DNA from: Pseudomonadota bacterium
Lineage (GTDB): Bacteria > Desulfobacterota > Desulfobulbia > Desulfobulbales > Desulfocapsaceae
DNA length: 64,000 bases
Direction: 5' to 3'
NCBI GenBank assembly: GCA_018820855.1
Contig: JAHJNL010000042.1
Coordinates: forward strand, 16,240-80,239
Shown here: piece by piece, positions 28,903 through 38,732 of the stretch
Layout of the letters: each line of letters opens with the position of its first letter
How positions within the stretch are numbered: position 1 is the first letter of the stretch
The notes under the pieces: model-generated
The model's database searches: none
What the model was told of the DNA's origin: nothing
What the model saw: only the letters and a program-made list of their open reading frames with translations
Position numbers and translations under genes: made by a program

Positions 28903-30243
28903 ATGCAGAAGACTACAAACAGCCAGCCCCCCCTTGCAGAACGGATGCGCCCGCAATCCCTCCAGGAATTTATTGGCCAGGAAAAACTCCTGGGTAAAGG
29001 AAAACTCCTGGAAAGTATGCTGGGGTCCGGCATACTGCCTTCTCTCATCCTCTGGGGTCCGCCTGGAACTGGAAAAACAACACTTGCCAGGATTCTGGCA
29101 CGATCCACTGCTGCTGATTTTGTCTATTTCTCTGCCGTCCTTTCCGGAGTGAAAGAGGTAAGAAAAATTGTTGAGCAGGCGGAAAAACTCAGGGACACTG
29201 AGAACAGAGGGACCATCTTTTTTATTGATGAGATTCACCGATTCAACAAAAGTCAACAGGATGCATTTCTTCCGCATGTGGAGAATGGTCTGTTCACCTT
29301 GATAGGTGCCACTACTGAGAATCCTTCTTTCCAGGTGATTGCCCCTCTTCTCTCAAGATGCCGAGTTCTCGTTCTGAGCCCACTTTCCACTGAGAACCTT
29401 AAAACTATCTTACAGAAAGCACTCTTTGATCGTAATCATGGTCTCGGTGGCCATGAACTGACCTTTGCTGAAAACAGCATCGAACTCCTTGTCGCATTGG
29501 CTGACGGTGATGCCAGGAAGGGGCTTAACACTCTCGAAATCGCAGCGACAATTGCACTTCATCGCTTAAAGGTTAAGGGTGAACACGAAAGAATTATTAC
29601 TCTTGAGGATATCAAAGAAGCCAGTCAGCAGACTGTTCTTCGTTATGATAAAGGCGGAGAGGAACATTACAATCTGATTTCCGCTCTACACAAAAGCCTT
29701 CGAGATTCTGATCCAGACGGCAGCCTATACTGGTTCTACCGCATGCTTGAATCCGGAGAGGACCCTCTCTATATCTGCCGAAGACTGATTCGCTTTGCCT
29801 CTGAAGATATCGGCCTGGCTGATCCTCAAGCACTGATTCATACGATATCCTGTAGAGATGCCTATCATAGCCTGGGGCTCCCGGAAGGTGGTTTGGCCAT
29901 TGCCCAGGCAGTGGTCTATCTGGCCACGGCCCCCAAAAGCAATAGCCTTTATCAAAGCGAAAAAGTTGTAAAAAAGACCATTGACCGCAGCGGTTCACTC
30001 CCTGTCCCTCTTCATCTGCGCAATGCCCCCACCGCCCTGATGAAAAAGCTCGACTACGGTAAGGGCTACCAGTATGCCCATAATGCCGAACAGACCCTGG
30101 TGAGCCAGGAGCACCTCCCTCAAGAACTCAAGGGAGAGCGTTTTTATTCCCCCACGACTCGTGGGTATGAAGCCCTAATCAAAGACCGCCTTGAAAAATG
30201 GCGAGTCATCCTTCAACAGAGAAAGAACAATGCAGAGATTTAA
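28903..30243 (+). CDS. rarA: replication-associated recombination protein A (AAA+ ATPase)
   Basis: A 446-residue MgsA/WRNIP1-type AAA+ ATPase that acts at stalled replication forks. The N-terminus LAERMRPQSLQEFIGQEKLLG is typical. Walker A is LWGPPGTGKTTLAR, Walker B is FFIDEIHRFNKSQQDAF, and sensor 1 is IGATTENPSF. The C-terminal oligomerisation domain begins with YDKGGEEHYNLISALHKS and includes ASEDIGLADPQAL. Its last 14 nt overlap the start of the following selenoprotein-like gene, so they may share a transcript although the functions look unrelated. Confidence 0.95.
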   Translation: MQKTTNSQPPLAERMRPQSLQEFIGQEKLLGKGKLLESMLGSGILPSLILWGPPGTGKTTLARILARSTAADFVYFSAVLSGVKEVRKIVEQAEKLRDTENRGTIFFIDEIHRFNKSQQDAFLPHVENGLFTLIGATTENPSFQVIAPLLSRCRVLVLSPLSTENLKTILQKALFDRNHGLGGHELTFAENSIELLVALADGDARKGLNTLEIAATIALHRLKVKGEHERIITLEDIKEASQQTVLRYDKGGEEHYNLISALHKSLRDSDPDGSLYWFYRMLESGEDPLYICRRLIRFASEDIGLADPQALIHTISCRDAYHSLGLPEGGLAIAQAVVYLATAPKSNSLYQSEKVVKKTIDRSGSLPVPLHLRNAPTALMKKLDYGKGYQYAHNAEQTLVSQEHLPQELKGERFYSPTTRGYEALIKDRLEKWRVILQQRKNNAEI

Positions 30244-31855
30244 TATATTCTCCAAGCCTAAGCGCCGGTTTTGCTGGCTGTCACTTTTTTTACTCCTGGG
30301 CCTGAGCAGCAGCCTTTATGGCGCCGTCCCTGCGCCTGCACTTCTTTTCTTTTCTGACAACCTCCAGGGCGAAACAGAACCGTGTGGTTGAAAATCCAAA
30401 CAATTGGGCGGTCTGTCCAAAAAAATATTTCAGATTCAAACAATCAGTGATCAGAGTAAACAGGAAAGACTTCTGCTTGATTCCGGCAACCTTCTTTTTA
30501 AACGTCAAAGTGTAGCCGCTGGTCCGAACCAGGAACGGCTCACAGCAGCAGCCATCATGCAGATTTACCAAAAAATTGGTTATGATGCAGTGGGGATAGG
30601 TCCCTTGGATATGGCCGCTGGTATGGATTTCCTCCAGACCGGCGTAGCTGAAGACTTTCCCTGGATCTCAGCCAACATTTCAGACGACCGTGACAAACCA
30701 CTCTTTCGTCAATGGATCAGCAAAGAGATTCAGGGTGTTCAGGTGGTAATCACTTCTCTTTCCGCCCCGCCGACAACGTTACCCCCATCCATAAAAGTTG
30801 CTCCCTGGGAATCAATTCTACCGGAACTCCTGCCACGAATGACGAAGGACAGAAATAATCCATTCATCATTCTTCTTTCCACTCTCAGCACAGAAGAAAA
30901 CCGTCTCATTGCAGAACAGTATCCCGCGATTAACCTCCTGTTGGGTGCAGGTCAACATCTGAGAAACGCATCTCCACAACTCATCAACAACACCCTTGTT
31001 ACCCAAACGGACAAACAGGGGCAATATCAAGGACTCCTGGAAATAAGTTTCGGTAAACAAAGAACCTGGGGACAAAACAGGGAAAAACAACTCGCTGACC
31101 TGCAAAACAGGCTGGGATCACTGAACTGGCAACTTCAGCGGCTGGAAAAAAAATCAGCCGGGAATACGTCCAAAGAAAAATACTCCGGCACCATCGCACG
31201 ATTGCACAAAGATCGAGATACAATCAATGCCCAGATCGCCTCGTTACAAGATACTATTACAAAAGAACAATCTCCTGACATGTTCACCGATCAGTATCAA
31301 TACCGTTTCATTGGCCTGGAAAGCAATATGCCCGATGATAGCTCCACCGACAACATTCTCAAGGACCTTAATCGACAGATTAGACAGTTACACAAAAAAC
31401 CATCCAAAGCCAAAAAGACAACAGATACCATGACGCTTTTTTCCCCATGGCGTGATCTTGTCGGCTTCCGGGTCTGCGAAAGCTGTCATGTTCTCCAGAC
31501 AGAGTTCTGGCAAACTACCCAGCACGCAAGGGCATATACTACCCTGGCGGTAAAAGAGAAAAACCTGGATCTCGAATGCCTTCCCTGTCATGTGACAACA
31601 GATCTATTCACCACCAGTCTTCAAAACCTGCCTAAAGAGCATCTCCTTACTTTACCCAGGGAGTTGCAATCGGTCGGCTGTGAAAGTTGCCATGGGTCAG
31701 GAAAAACCCACAGCGTCGACCCTGAACGATTTAAAATGGTACGCCTGCCCGGGAAGAACATCTGCCTTAATTGTCACACGCCTGAACACGATGACAATTT
31801 TGACTACGAAACAAAACTTGTTCCGATCTCCTGTCCTGCAGAACTAAACAAATAA
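30230..31855 (+). CDS. probable selenoprotein: nucleotidase-like domain plus tetraheme cytochrome, UGA at codon 54
   Basis: One reading frame is split by a single UGA (30389-30391). If read through it gives 541 residues: a signal peptide (about 12-31), a 5'-nucleotidase/metallophosphatase-like domain opening with FFSDNLQGETEPCG-U-KSKQLGGL, a coiled segment (about 280-350), then a cytochrome c554-like C-terminus with four CxxCH haem sites at 416-420, 450-454, 484-488 and 512-516. Relatives read EPCGC at this motif, so the UGA replaces the second cysteine. A SECIS-like hairpin follows it. The same frame continues without disruption for 488 codons, which argues against a pseudogene. The ATG at 30230 overlaps rarA by 14 nt and has GAGAAAG upstream. 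The protein is periplasmic; its substrate is unknown. Confidence 0.85.
30389..30420 (+). promoter_or_regulatory. SECIS-like element for UGA selenocysteine recoding
   Basis: After the UGA, TTGGG (30404-30408) pairs with TCCAA (30416-30420; one G-U pair) around the loop CGGTCTG. The loop GGTCTG starts 18 nt after the UGA. This is the same loop sequence and spacing that I recall for the E. coli fdhF SECIS. It lies inside the coding frame, as bacterial SECIS elements do. Confidence 0.75.
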
Positions 31856-31897
31856 GAGGAGAAATGGATTAATATATTCCAGCCCCCCTCCCCCCCC

Positions 31898-31934
31898 AAA
31901 AAAAAAGGTGTCTTTGGAAGAATCCAAAGACACC
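31898..31934 (-). terminator. intrinsic terminator of ppaC
   Basis: GGTGTCTTTGG (31907-31917) and CCAAAGACACC (31924-31934) form a perfect 11-bp stem with an AAGAAT loop. On the minus strand it is followed by nine U residues (A-run 31898-31906). It ends ppaC. Confidence 0.92.
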
Positions 31935-31971
31935 TTGTACAAACAGCTATCTGAAAGAAATCAGATCAGAC

Positions 31972-32901
31972 TTAGCAGCCAAAAGCTTTCTGCAAATTAG
32001 GAACGGTCTGTTTTTTACGACTCATCATGCCATCAATCCACATGGAGACACCCTCGAGTTTTCCGCCAAAAGCTTTCTCGATCAGAGCTACATCATCAGA
32101 AATAACAACGAGGTCGGTACCTTCTTTGACAACATCGGTAAGCATGAGAAGAACAGAATGACGTCCGTCAGCTTTCACTTCCTTCATGGCACCAAGCAGA
32201 TCGTCACGAATGGCAGCTACCTGATCAAGGGTAGCAAGCTCGAGCTGGCCAACACCTACTTTATGTCCCTTCATATCAAAATCTTTGTAGTCGCGGAAAA
32301 GCAGATCTTTTGCAGGAACTCCAGCAACTGCTGATTTGGCCTTCAGCATATCCATGAACAGGCTGTCGGTATCATCAACACCGGCGATGGTCTTGAGCTC
32401 AGCAACAGCAGCCTTATCATCGTCAGTACAGGTGGGGGATTTAAAGTTTACGGTATCGGAAAGAATTGCACAAAGCATTCCACCAGCTACATCTTTAGGA
32501 ATAGCAACACCAGCATCCTTGTACATCTTGTTCAGTACGGTTCCGGTACAGCCAACAGGCTCGGCACGGAAGAAGATAGGCTGATTGGTGGTAATATCAC
32601 CAATTTTGTGATGATCAACGATTGAGACCACTTCAGCCTCAGTAATACCTGCAGGGGCCTGGCCAATATCGCTGAAATCAACAAGAGCGACAGTTTTTCC
32701 TGCCACATCATTCATTTCCTCTGGGGCAGTCAGACCAAAACGCTCAAGAACCACGGTAGACTCGGGGTTGAGCTTATCAAGAGAAGTCTGCATACAAGCT
32801 TTGGCATCCCGGCCCTGGGCATTCAGAAGAGTTGCCAGCCCAATGGCTGCGGTTACTGAATCGGTATCAGGGTTAGAATGACCTGTAACGTAAATTGTCA
32901 T
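31972..32901 (-). CDS. ppaC: manganese-dependent (family II) inorganic pyrophosphatase
   Basis: A 309-residue soluble DHH-family enzyme that hydrolyses pyrophosphate to phosphate. The N-terminal GHSNPDTDSVTAAI, the VDFSD metal site and the DHH motif (SIVDHHKIGD) are all present, and the C-terminal SRKKQ substrate-binding motif is in GMMSRKKQTVPNL. There are no inserted CBS domains, so it is the unregulated short form. GGAGG precedes the ATG at 32901 and a strong terminator follows, so it is probably a single-gene unit. In sulfate reducers this enzyme pulls sulfate activation forward by removing pyrophosphate (inference for this organism). Confidence 0.96.
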   Translation of the reverse strand: MTIYVTGHSNPDTDSVTAAIGLATLLNAQGRDAKACMQTSLDKLNPESTVVLERFGLTAPEEMNDVAGKTVALVDFSDIGQAPAGITEAEVVSIVDHHKIGDITTNQPIFFRAEPVGCTGTVLNKMYKDAGVAIPKDVAGGMLCAILSDTVNFKSPTCTDDDKAAVAELKTIAGVDDTDSLFMDMLKAKSAVAGVPAKDLLFRDYKDFDMKGHKVGVGQLELATLDQVAAIRDDLLGAMKEVKADGRHSVLLMLTDVVKEGTDLVVISDDVALIEKAFGGKLEGVSMWIDGMMSRKKQTVPNLQKAFGC

Positions 32902-33326
32902 GACGTTTTCCTCCGTAACTATTTATTATGTTTTGCCAGTCCCCGAAAGGTCTTCCTATACAAGAGAACAAGCAGTTTCTATGAATCTTAAATTGTGGCG
33001 AACAATAGTGCTTTAGCTTGAACGAGTCAAGAAGAAAAAATGGCACAGTACTTGTTTCTGAGAAGAGAGGAAAGATGGCTAACAACCCTGAAATCTTGAC
33101 TTATTTGCTTCATTATGAACGTTGCCTCATTCAGTTACAAAAAGATTAGCCCTCTGTTAGAACATTCTCCATTCATTTTTTTTAACGCTTTCGTCCATTG
33201 TTATCATCGAATCTTCCTCACCCGAAAACGGATCGAATTCCCCCGTGACTTTCACTAGAAGCTACTGTATATTAGCTTCTAATCAAATCATGAACCTTAC
33301 CCCTTACTCTTTCTATATGGTTTTAC
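32902..33326. other. intergenic region between ppaC and a hypothetical membrane protein
   Basis: A 425-bp region with the ppaC promoter and leader on one side and the upstream region of the 33327 gene on the other. The only clear structure is the inverted repeat at 33256-33281. No other gene is seen. Confidence 0.5.
33256..33281. repeat. 9-bp perfect inverted repeat, possible operator
   Basis: TAGAAGCTA (33256-33264) and TAGCTTCTA (33273-33281) are exact reverse complements with an 8-nt AT-rich spacer. It ends 45 bp before the gene at 33327, in a promoter-like position, so it may be a regulator-binding site. There is no T-run. Confidence 0.45.
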
Positions 33327-34379
33327 ATGGATCCTTCCGACGAAAACAATCATAATTCCTCCTCGTCCAGGAATTCATCTAACTTTCTCCCGGCTGTTAT
33401 AGTTTTTCTCGTTCTTGTTATCATCGGGGGAATCTTCTTTTATTTCAAATCAGAATCGAATTTATCCCTCTTTGACACGCCAGGCTCTGTCCTCCCCCCC
33501 CAAACTAACAGCTCTTCTTCTGAAAAACCGGCTGCCGCCAGCAGCACTGACAGGGCAGATAGCTCCGCGGAACAGCCTCTCACTGTTGTTAAAACAAAAC
33601 AAGAAACAGCAAACGAGGCAGACGAACTGCTTTCCAATGCAGAAATCGCTCAAAACGGACTAGAAGGAAATACAGTTTCTGCACCCGTTCCCCAAGGAAC
33701 AATGCAAGAAACTCTCTCTCCCACCTCACCAGAAGCCGCTATCCCGAACGTATCAATGCAATGTGAGGAGACTACGGAAGGCATAGACCATTTCTATCAG
33801 CATCTTGACCGGCAGCAATACATGGCAACCTATGGGTTGACCACATCGAGCAAAATTCATTTTACCAACCTCATCGAGAAACTGCTGGCCAATCCGCCAC
33901 AAGTGACTCGAGAGACGGACGATTTGTATACAATCCTGAAAAATACTGCTCATTTCTTCAGGATTTCCGGAAAAGACAATATCCTGATGCTGAAAGGCAT
34001 TCTCGACAGTGAAAGAGACAGTCTTGAAAATATTCTAGCCGATTACTACTTTCTCATTTCTTGCCCTGATTGCAGCGACACCCCGTATGTCATGAATGTT
34101 GACCGACAGGCGCTGTATGAATACGCCTGTTTCTTTCTCAATACAATGGGTGGCAGACTTTATCTTTTCAGGAGAGATGCCCTGTCACGTATGGTGGTCA
34201 CCTATTACGCAATCTTACTCATCAATCAGGCCAACGATCAAAATAATAATTTACACGGCATAGACTTAAAACCTTCCATTGACATGCTCATTGCAGAAAT
34301 GGAAGGAGGAGGTTCCGCTTTAAAAAAACAAGCATCTTACCTCGATACACTTTATACGCTTAAACAAAAGTATCAATAA
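33327..34379 (+). CDS. hypothetical single-TM protein
   Basis: A 350-residue protein I do not recognise. A Ser/Asn-rich N-terminus (1-20) is followed by one strong transmembrane helix (about 21-40) and a long low-complexity Ser/Ala/Glu/Pro linker (about 48-145). A folded C-terminal domain (about 150-350) contains paired cysteines in LISCPDCSD and many aromatic residues. The topology suggests a membrane-anchored protein with a soluble domain beyond a flexible linker, probably periplasmic. No Shine-Dalgarno is clear. It ends 60 bp before the GYF/AIM24 gene on the same strand. Confidence 0.7.
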   Translation: MDPSDENNHNSSSSRNSSNFLPAVIVFLVLVIIGGIFFYFKSESNLSLFDTPGSVLPPQTNSSSSEKPAAASSTDRADSSAEQPLTVVKTKQETANEADELLSNAEIAQNGLEGNTVSAPVPQGTMQETLSPTSPEAAIPNVSMQCEETTEGIDHFYQHLDRQQYMATYGLTTSSKIHFTNLIEKLLANPPQVTRETDDLYTILKNTAHFFRISGKDNILMLKGILDSERDSLENILADYYFLISCPDCSDTPYVMNVDRQALYEYACFFLNTMGGRLYLFRRDALSRMVVTYYAILLINQANDQNNNLHGIDLKPSIDMLIAEMEGGGSALKKQASYLDTLYTLKQKYQ

Positions 34380-34438
34380 GCCTAAAAACAATTCTCCCTA
34401 CATATTCAATCTTTCTTTTTTTGCCCCGGAGGAAAATT

Positions 34439-35446
34439 ATGCAATCCTGGTATGTCGCCGTAAATGGTCAGCAACTGGGTCCATTTGATCAACAGCAGAT
34501 CCAACAGGCATTCAGAGCCGGCCAATATAATCTGAACACTTTGGTTTGGAAAAATGGTTTTAGCGACTGGACCCCAATCGCTCAGGTCCCAGAGCTGCAA
34601 CATTCTTCCGCTGCCATGGCCCCTCCGCCGCCCGCATCATCAGCTCTGCATGCACACGAGATTGACTATGAAATATTCGGCAATGAAATGCAGTTTGTGG
34701 AAATAGAACTGGATCCCCAGGAAAGTGCCGTGGCGGAAGCAGGGGCGATGATGTACATGTCGAATGGCATTCAGATGGAAACCGTATTCGGTGACGGCAG
34801 CCAAGCCTCCGCACAGGGCGGCTTCCTGGATAAAATGCTCGGGGCCGGGAAACGATTAATCACGGGTGAAAGTCTTTTTACCACTGTCTTCACGTTCATG
34901 GGCCAGGGCAAAGGAAAGGTCGCCTTTGCCTCTCCCTATCCTGGAAAAATCATCCCCCTTGATTTAAAAGACTATGGCGGGAAGCTTATCTGCCAGAAGG
35001 ATGCCTTTCTCTGTGCCGCTAAAGGCGTATCTTTAGGAATTGCCTTTCAGCAAAAAATAGGTACTGCCCTCTTTGGCGGAGAAGGGTTTATCATGCAGAA
35101 ACTAGAAGGAGACGGTCTGACCTTTGTCCATGCCGGGGGAACCATTGTGGAAAAAGAACTTGCGGCCGGTGAGACTATCCGGGTAGATACAGGTTGCCTT
35201 GTCGCTTTGACACAGACCGTTGACTATAACATAGAATTTGTCGGTGGAATTAAATCTGCAATTTTTGGCGGAGAAGGGTTCTTCTTTACCACCCTCACCG
35301 GTCCAGGTCATGTCTGGCTGCAGTCATTACCGTTTTCTCGTCTGGCAGGAAAAATCCACGAAGCAGCCCCACAGAATAATGCTGGGTTTTCCACACAAGG
35401 AGAAGGTTCTGTCCTGGGAGGGCTGGGAAGCCTGTTTCAGAAATAA
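34439..35446 (+). CDS. GYF_2 domain plus AIM24-family protein
   Basis: A 335-residue soluble protein. The N-terminus (about 1-55, [20 protein letters not shown]) is a GYF_2-type peptide-binding domain. After a Pro/Ala linker comes an AIM24/TIGR00266 domain (about 75-310), with glycine-rich repeats such as [19 protein letters not shown] and [18 protein letters not shown]. The AIM24 family forms a beta-sandwich and has no established enzymatic function. The start at 34439 is chosen because GGAGG lies 6 nt upstream; a TTG at 34421 is less likely. It is convergent with a TerB-like gene. Confidence 0.85.
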   Translation: MQSWYVAVNGQQLGPFDQQQIQQAFRAGQYNLNTLVWKNGFSDWTPIAQVPELQHSSAAMAPPPPASSALHAHEIDYEIFGNEMQFVEIELDPQESAVAEAGAMMYMSNGIQMETVFGDGSQASAQGGFLDKMLGAGKRLITGESLFTTVFTFMGQGKGKVAFASPYPGKIIPLDLKDYGGKLICQKDAFLCAAKGVSLGIAFQQKIGTALFGGEGFIMQKLEGDGLTFVHAGGTIVEKELAAGETIRVDTGCLVALTQTVDYNIEFVGGIKSAIFGGEGFFFTTLTGPGHVWLQSLPFSRLAGKIHEAAPQNNAGFSTQGEGSVLGGLGSLFQK

Positions 35447-35512
35447 ACCATATGAAAGGGAGGCTGTCACACAGGCATCCTCCCCCCCATATCGGTTCTG
35501 CAAGTTGCCGTT

Positions 35513-36202
35513 TCAGTCACCCAACTGTTCTTCAATAAATCTTTGCATGGAAGGGCTGATAAACAGTGCGACTGCCAGGCTATCCAACCACTGCCTTTCC
35601 GCACCGGAATCAACGACAACTGTAGAGCTAGCCAGAGTATAGGCCAGTTGCCTAAGCTGTGGGGTGGAAAGGCCTTCAGACAACACTTCAACACTCTTTG
35701 GAGAATGCAGCTCGGCTAAGATATAGTTTTTTTCTTCACGGCTGAGCCCCTGATCCTGCATACGGGCTAATATCTGCTTTTCTTCAAGCTCATCCATCCT
35801 GCCGTCTGCATAGGCAGAAGCAATCATAATCTGTATAAATCGCCTGGCCAGTGCCTGTTCTCCGCCAGGAAAGGGCAAAGGCTGTTTTTTCCCGGCTACA
35901 TCACCCTGAACAGGCAAAGGCGGAGGCGCGGCTGCAACAGGTAAAGAAGCGGCAAGATGCGAAGGCGGAGGCATATTTAAAGCTGGTGGAATCTGACCGC
36001 TCGATGTCTGCCGGGGTATCGTCTGTTTAGATTTTAAAATTTCATAGGCACCAATTCCAAGCCCGATTACAGTGAGCAGCCCTTTCCCTGATGTCAATTG
36101 TGCCCCTACCGAATCAAATAAATCTCTTTTTTTTCTGTTTTTGCCAGTGCCTCCCATGGCACCCGACAACACTTTCCCCAACAGCTTTTCTGCATTAAAC
36201 AT
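35513..36202 (-). CDS. DUF533/TerB-like protein
   Basis: A 229-residue protein. The N-terminal part (1-60) has a glycine-rich hydrophobic stretch (LLTVIGLGIGAYEIL) that may associate with membrane. A Pro/Ala linker follows, then a TerB-like helical domain (about 110-225; ARRFIQIMIASAYADGRMDELEEKQI). This matches the DUF533/YebE pattern. GAGGT precedes the ATG at 36202. TerB-like domains often occur with membrane or stress-linked proteins. It is convergent with the AIM24 gene, an association that may not be functional. Confidence 0.83.
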   Translation of the reverse strand: MFNAEKLLGKVLSGAMGGTGKNRKKRDLFDSVGAQLTSGKGLLTVIGLGIGAYEILKSKQTIPRQTSSGQIPPALNMPPPSHLAASLPVAAAPPPLPVQGDVAGKKQPLPFPGGEQALARRFIQIMIASAYADGRMDELEEKQILARMQDQGLSREEKNYILAELHSPKSVEVLSEGLSTPQLRQLAYTLASSTVVVDSGAERQWLDSLAVALFISPSMQRFIEEQLGD

Positions 36203-36465
36203 TCGTTATAACCTCACTCATTGAAATAACTAACAAGGACTCACCGTTAAAAAAAGAGTTGTCCCGACTAGATTTGATTTTTTTGGCTATCATTAGTATA
36301 ATATATTATGATATTTTAAGTTAAGGACCTTTTAAAATACACCTTTACAGGGTGCATGTATCTTAACAACTAGCAGATAACTCTAAAAAGTATTTTTTTA
36401 TTTGTATCATAAAACAAGAAACAGACTGTTAACATACTAAAATCTTTCACCTCTCTTTTGAGATT

Positions 36466-37236
36466 ATGGCAGCTGTCACCCAATCATACAGTACGCAGGC
36501 GTACACAGGTGTACAACGCTCTCACCCTTTTTTTGGTGGTGATAAGTCTGTCAGCAGCATCAACTCAACCTCCTCAAACTCCCAAAACACCGATTCCCTC
36601 ACTCTCTCTGCTGAAGGGCAAGAACTTTCCCGCAACTCTTCGACAATGCCTGTTACTGAGGAGAAGGAAAATCTGACAGATACAGAAGGACAACAAGCTG
36701 ACGAGAAAAACCTTTCGGAAGAACAAGTCAGGCAAATTTCTGAATTAAAAAGACGAGATAGTGAAGTAAAGGCCCACGAACAGGCGCATCTTGCAGCTGC
36801 TGGCCAATACGCTGCCGGCGGCGCCTCTTTTTCTTACCAGACTGGGCCTGATGGAAAACGCTATGCAACTGGCGGCGAAGTGCCCATTGATATTGGCAAA
36901 GAGAGCAGTCCTGAAGCCACCATCCAAAAAATGCGCACAGTCAAACGAGCGGCCCTGGCTCCTGCAAGCCCATCATCAGCTGACCGCAGCATCGCAGCCC
37001 AGGTAACCTCCATAGAAGCCCAGGCCATGAGTGAACTCCTGAGCAACGTAAGAGTAAAATCCGCACAGGAACCTCTTTCTAAAACCGACAAAGGTGATGA
37101 CAGCCGCGAAACAGAAACTTCTGCCAGAGCACCAGTAAATGTTCAGAATGACAGCCCATCAACATCTCCTTTTTCTGAATTAACTCGCAGAACTATGAAT
37201 GCTGCCTATCAGACCATGGCTGACATGGCAACCTGA
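36466..37236 (+). CDS. SprA-related putative metalloprotease
   Basis: A 256-residue protein of the SprA-related/CJM1_0395-like family. After a variable Ser/Thr-rich N-terminus, the conserved core (about 80-190) reads ISELKRRDSEVKAHEQAHLAAAGQYA, with an HExxH zinc-protease motif (HEQAH), followed by YQTGPDGKRYATGGEVPID. The C-terminal region again is low complexity. There is no signal peptide. The family is annotated as a putative metalloprotease but is not well characterised. The start at 36466 has a poor Shine-Dalgarno. Confidence 0.82.
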   Translation: MAAVTQSYSTQAYTGVQRSHPFFGGDKSVSSINSTSSNSQNTDSLTLSAEGQELSRNSSTMPVTEEKENLTDTEGQQADEKNLSEEQVRQISELKRRDSEVKAHEQAHLAAAGQYAAGGASFSYQTGPDGKRYATGGEVPIDIGKESSPEATIQKMRTVKRAALAPASPSSADRSIAAQVTSIEAQAMSELLSNVRVKSAQEPLSKTDKGDDSRETETSARAPVNVQNDSPSTSPFSELTRRTMNAAYQTMADMAT

Positions 37237-37286
37237 TTGTTCTTAAAAGCTTTCCTCTAACCAATCTTCTCTGCCGGCAACACACA

Positions 37287-38600
37287 ATGCAACAGGAACA
37301 ATTCAACAAACAGCTTTTTGATTTTCTGCATCAAGCATCCACTCCATTCCATGCTGCTGAGTATCTTGCCGATCATTTCCACCAGGCTGGCTTTCAACGT
37401 CTCCTGGAAACAGAAAACTGGAATACCGAACCGGGAAAAGGATATTATTCTATTCGGGACAACGGTACTCTTCTTGCCTTCAGGATAGCTGACGAACCTT
37501 GTGAATTCACACCATGGAGAATGACTGGAGCCCATACGGACAGCCCTGCCCTGCAACTCAAGCCGCTTCCGGACAGGAGTGGCAATTCATATACACAACT
37601 TGGCGTCGAGGTGTATGGAGGCCCCCTGCTCGCCACCTGGTTCGATCGCGATCTTGGGATAGGCGGGCGTGTCACAATCATTGACGAAAACGACACCATC
37701 AAAATTCGACTTTTGGACTTCCGGAGACCGGTTGTCACTATTCCCAGCCTTGCCATTCACCTGGACAGAAAGACAAATGAAGAGCATACAATAGACCGGC
37801 AGAATCATCTCTACCCTCTCTTTAGCCAAGCTCTTCATAATGATGCTTCTTCACCTTTCAGCGCTATCATCCGACAACAGTTGCAAAAACAATACCCCGA
37901 CCTATCGTTGCGGGAAATACTGGGATTTGATCTTTTCTGCTACGATACGCAGCCTCCAACCTTTCTCGGGATTAAGGGTGAATTCATATCAGCCTCCCGC
38001 CTCGACAATCTGGTCAGCTGCTTTGTCGGAGCCCAGGCCCTTCTTCAAGACAAGGTATTCGACAATTGCCTGCTGTTGTGCAGTAACCATGAGGAGATTG
38101 GTTCTTCCAGTGTTGCCGGGGCCCACGGAAATTTTCTCCAGACCGCACTAGAACGTTTGCTGCCAAACGCTCCTTCCCGGCAGACGACCCTAAACCGTTC
38201 TTTTTTACTCTCCCTCGATAACGCCCATGCACTACATCCCAATTTTGTGGAAAAGCATGACCCTCAACATCTTCCTCTGCTCAATCATGGACCTGTAATC
38301 AAATATAATGCCAATCAACGCTACGCGACAACCGGCCGTTCTGCTGCCCTGTACAAAACACTGGCCCATGAGGCAGGAGTCTTTCCACAGGAATTTGTTA
38401 TGAAAAACGATATGGCCTGCGGCAGCACCATCGGCCCCATTACCGCAACCAACCTGGGAATACAGACAGTAGATCTTGGAATTCCAAGCCTTGCCATGCA
38501 TTCCATTCGTGAAATTACCGGAGCCAAGGACCCCTATTTGCTCTTCAAAACCATTGCCCACTTTTACAGCCGGCCACAACTTCCACAATACGAGGAGTAA
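37287..38600 (+). CDS. apeB: M18-family aminopeptidase (aspartyl aminopeptidase type)
   Basis: A 437-residue cytosolic di-zinc aminopeptidase that removes acidic or other residues from peptide N-termini. Metal and catalytic motifs of M18 are in order: TGAHTDSPAL, FISASRLDNLVSCFVG, CSNHEEIGSSSVAGA and a C-terminal AMHSIREITGAKD. The bacterial form is 420-460 residues, so length is normal. It starts 51 bp after the SprA-related gene. Together with pepA it indicates active peptide use. Confidence 0.95.
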   Translation: MQQEQFNKQLFDFLHQASTPFHAAEYLADHFHQAGFQRLLETENWNTEPGKGYYSIRDNGTLLAFRIADEPCEFTPWRMTGAHTDSPALQLKPLPDRSGNSYTQLGVEVYGGPLLATWFDRDLGIGGRVTIIDENDTIKIRLLDFRRPVVTIPSLAIHLDRKTNEEHTIDRQNHLYPLFSQALHNDASSPFSAIIRQQLQKQYPDLSLREILGFDLFCYDTQPPTFLGIKGEFISASRLDNLVSCFVGAQALLQDKVFDNCLLLCSNHEEIGSSSVAGAHGNFLQTALERLLPNAPSRQTTLNRSFLLSLDNAHALHPNFVEKHDPQHLPLLNHGPVIKYNANQRYATTGRSAALYKTLAHEAGVFPQEFVMKNDMACGSTIGPITATNLGIQTVDLGIPSLAMHSIREITGAKDPYLLFKTIAHFYSRPQLPQYEE

Positions 38601-38732
38601 CCTAATTCACTCTTTTCAGCACCCCTTGAGGGGCACAGATGCCTTAGTGGTTGCCAGTATGGGCAGAGGAGGTATATTGTTTTACAACTTTATTGCAAAT
38701 GATATGTAAATTAATCAGTCCCAAGGCACTAC

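Noticed and set aside
30191..30391. Short 66-codon peptide ending in UGA as a separate gene
   Set aside because: The frame continues directly after the UGA with the conserved domain, so this is the N-terminus of the selenoprotein, not an independent small protein.
38611..38680. Possible c-di-GMP (GEMM) riboswitch around CCCCTTGAGGGG and GGTTGCC before the lytic transglycosylase
   Set aside because: The conserved tetraloop receptor and GNRA loop are absent; only a short hairpin is present.
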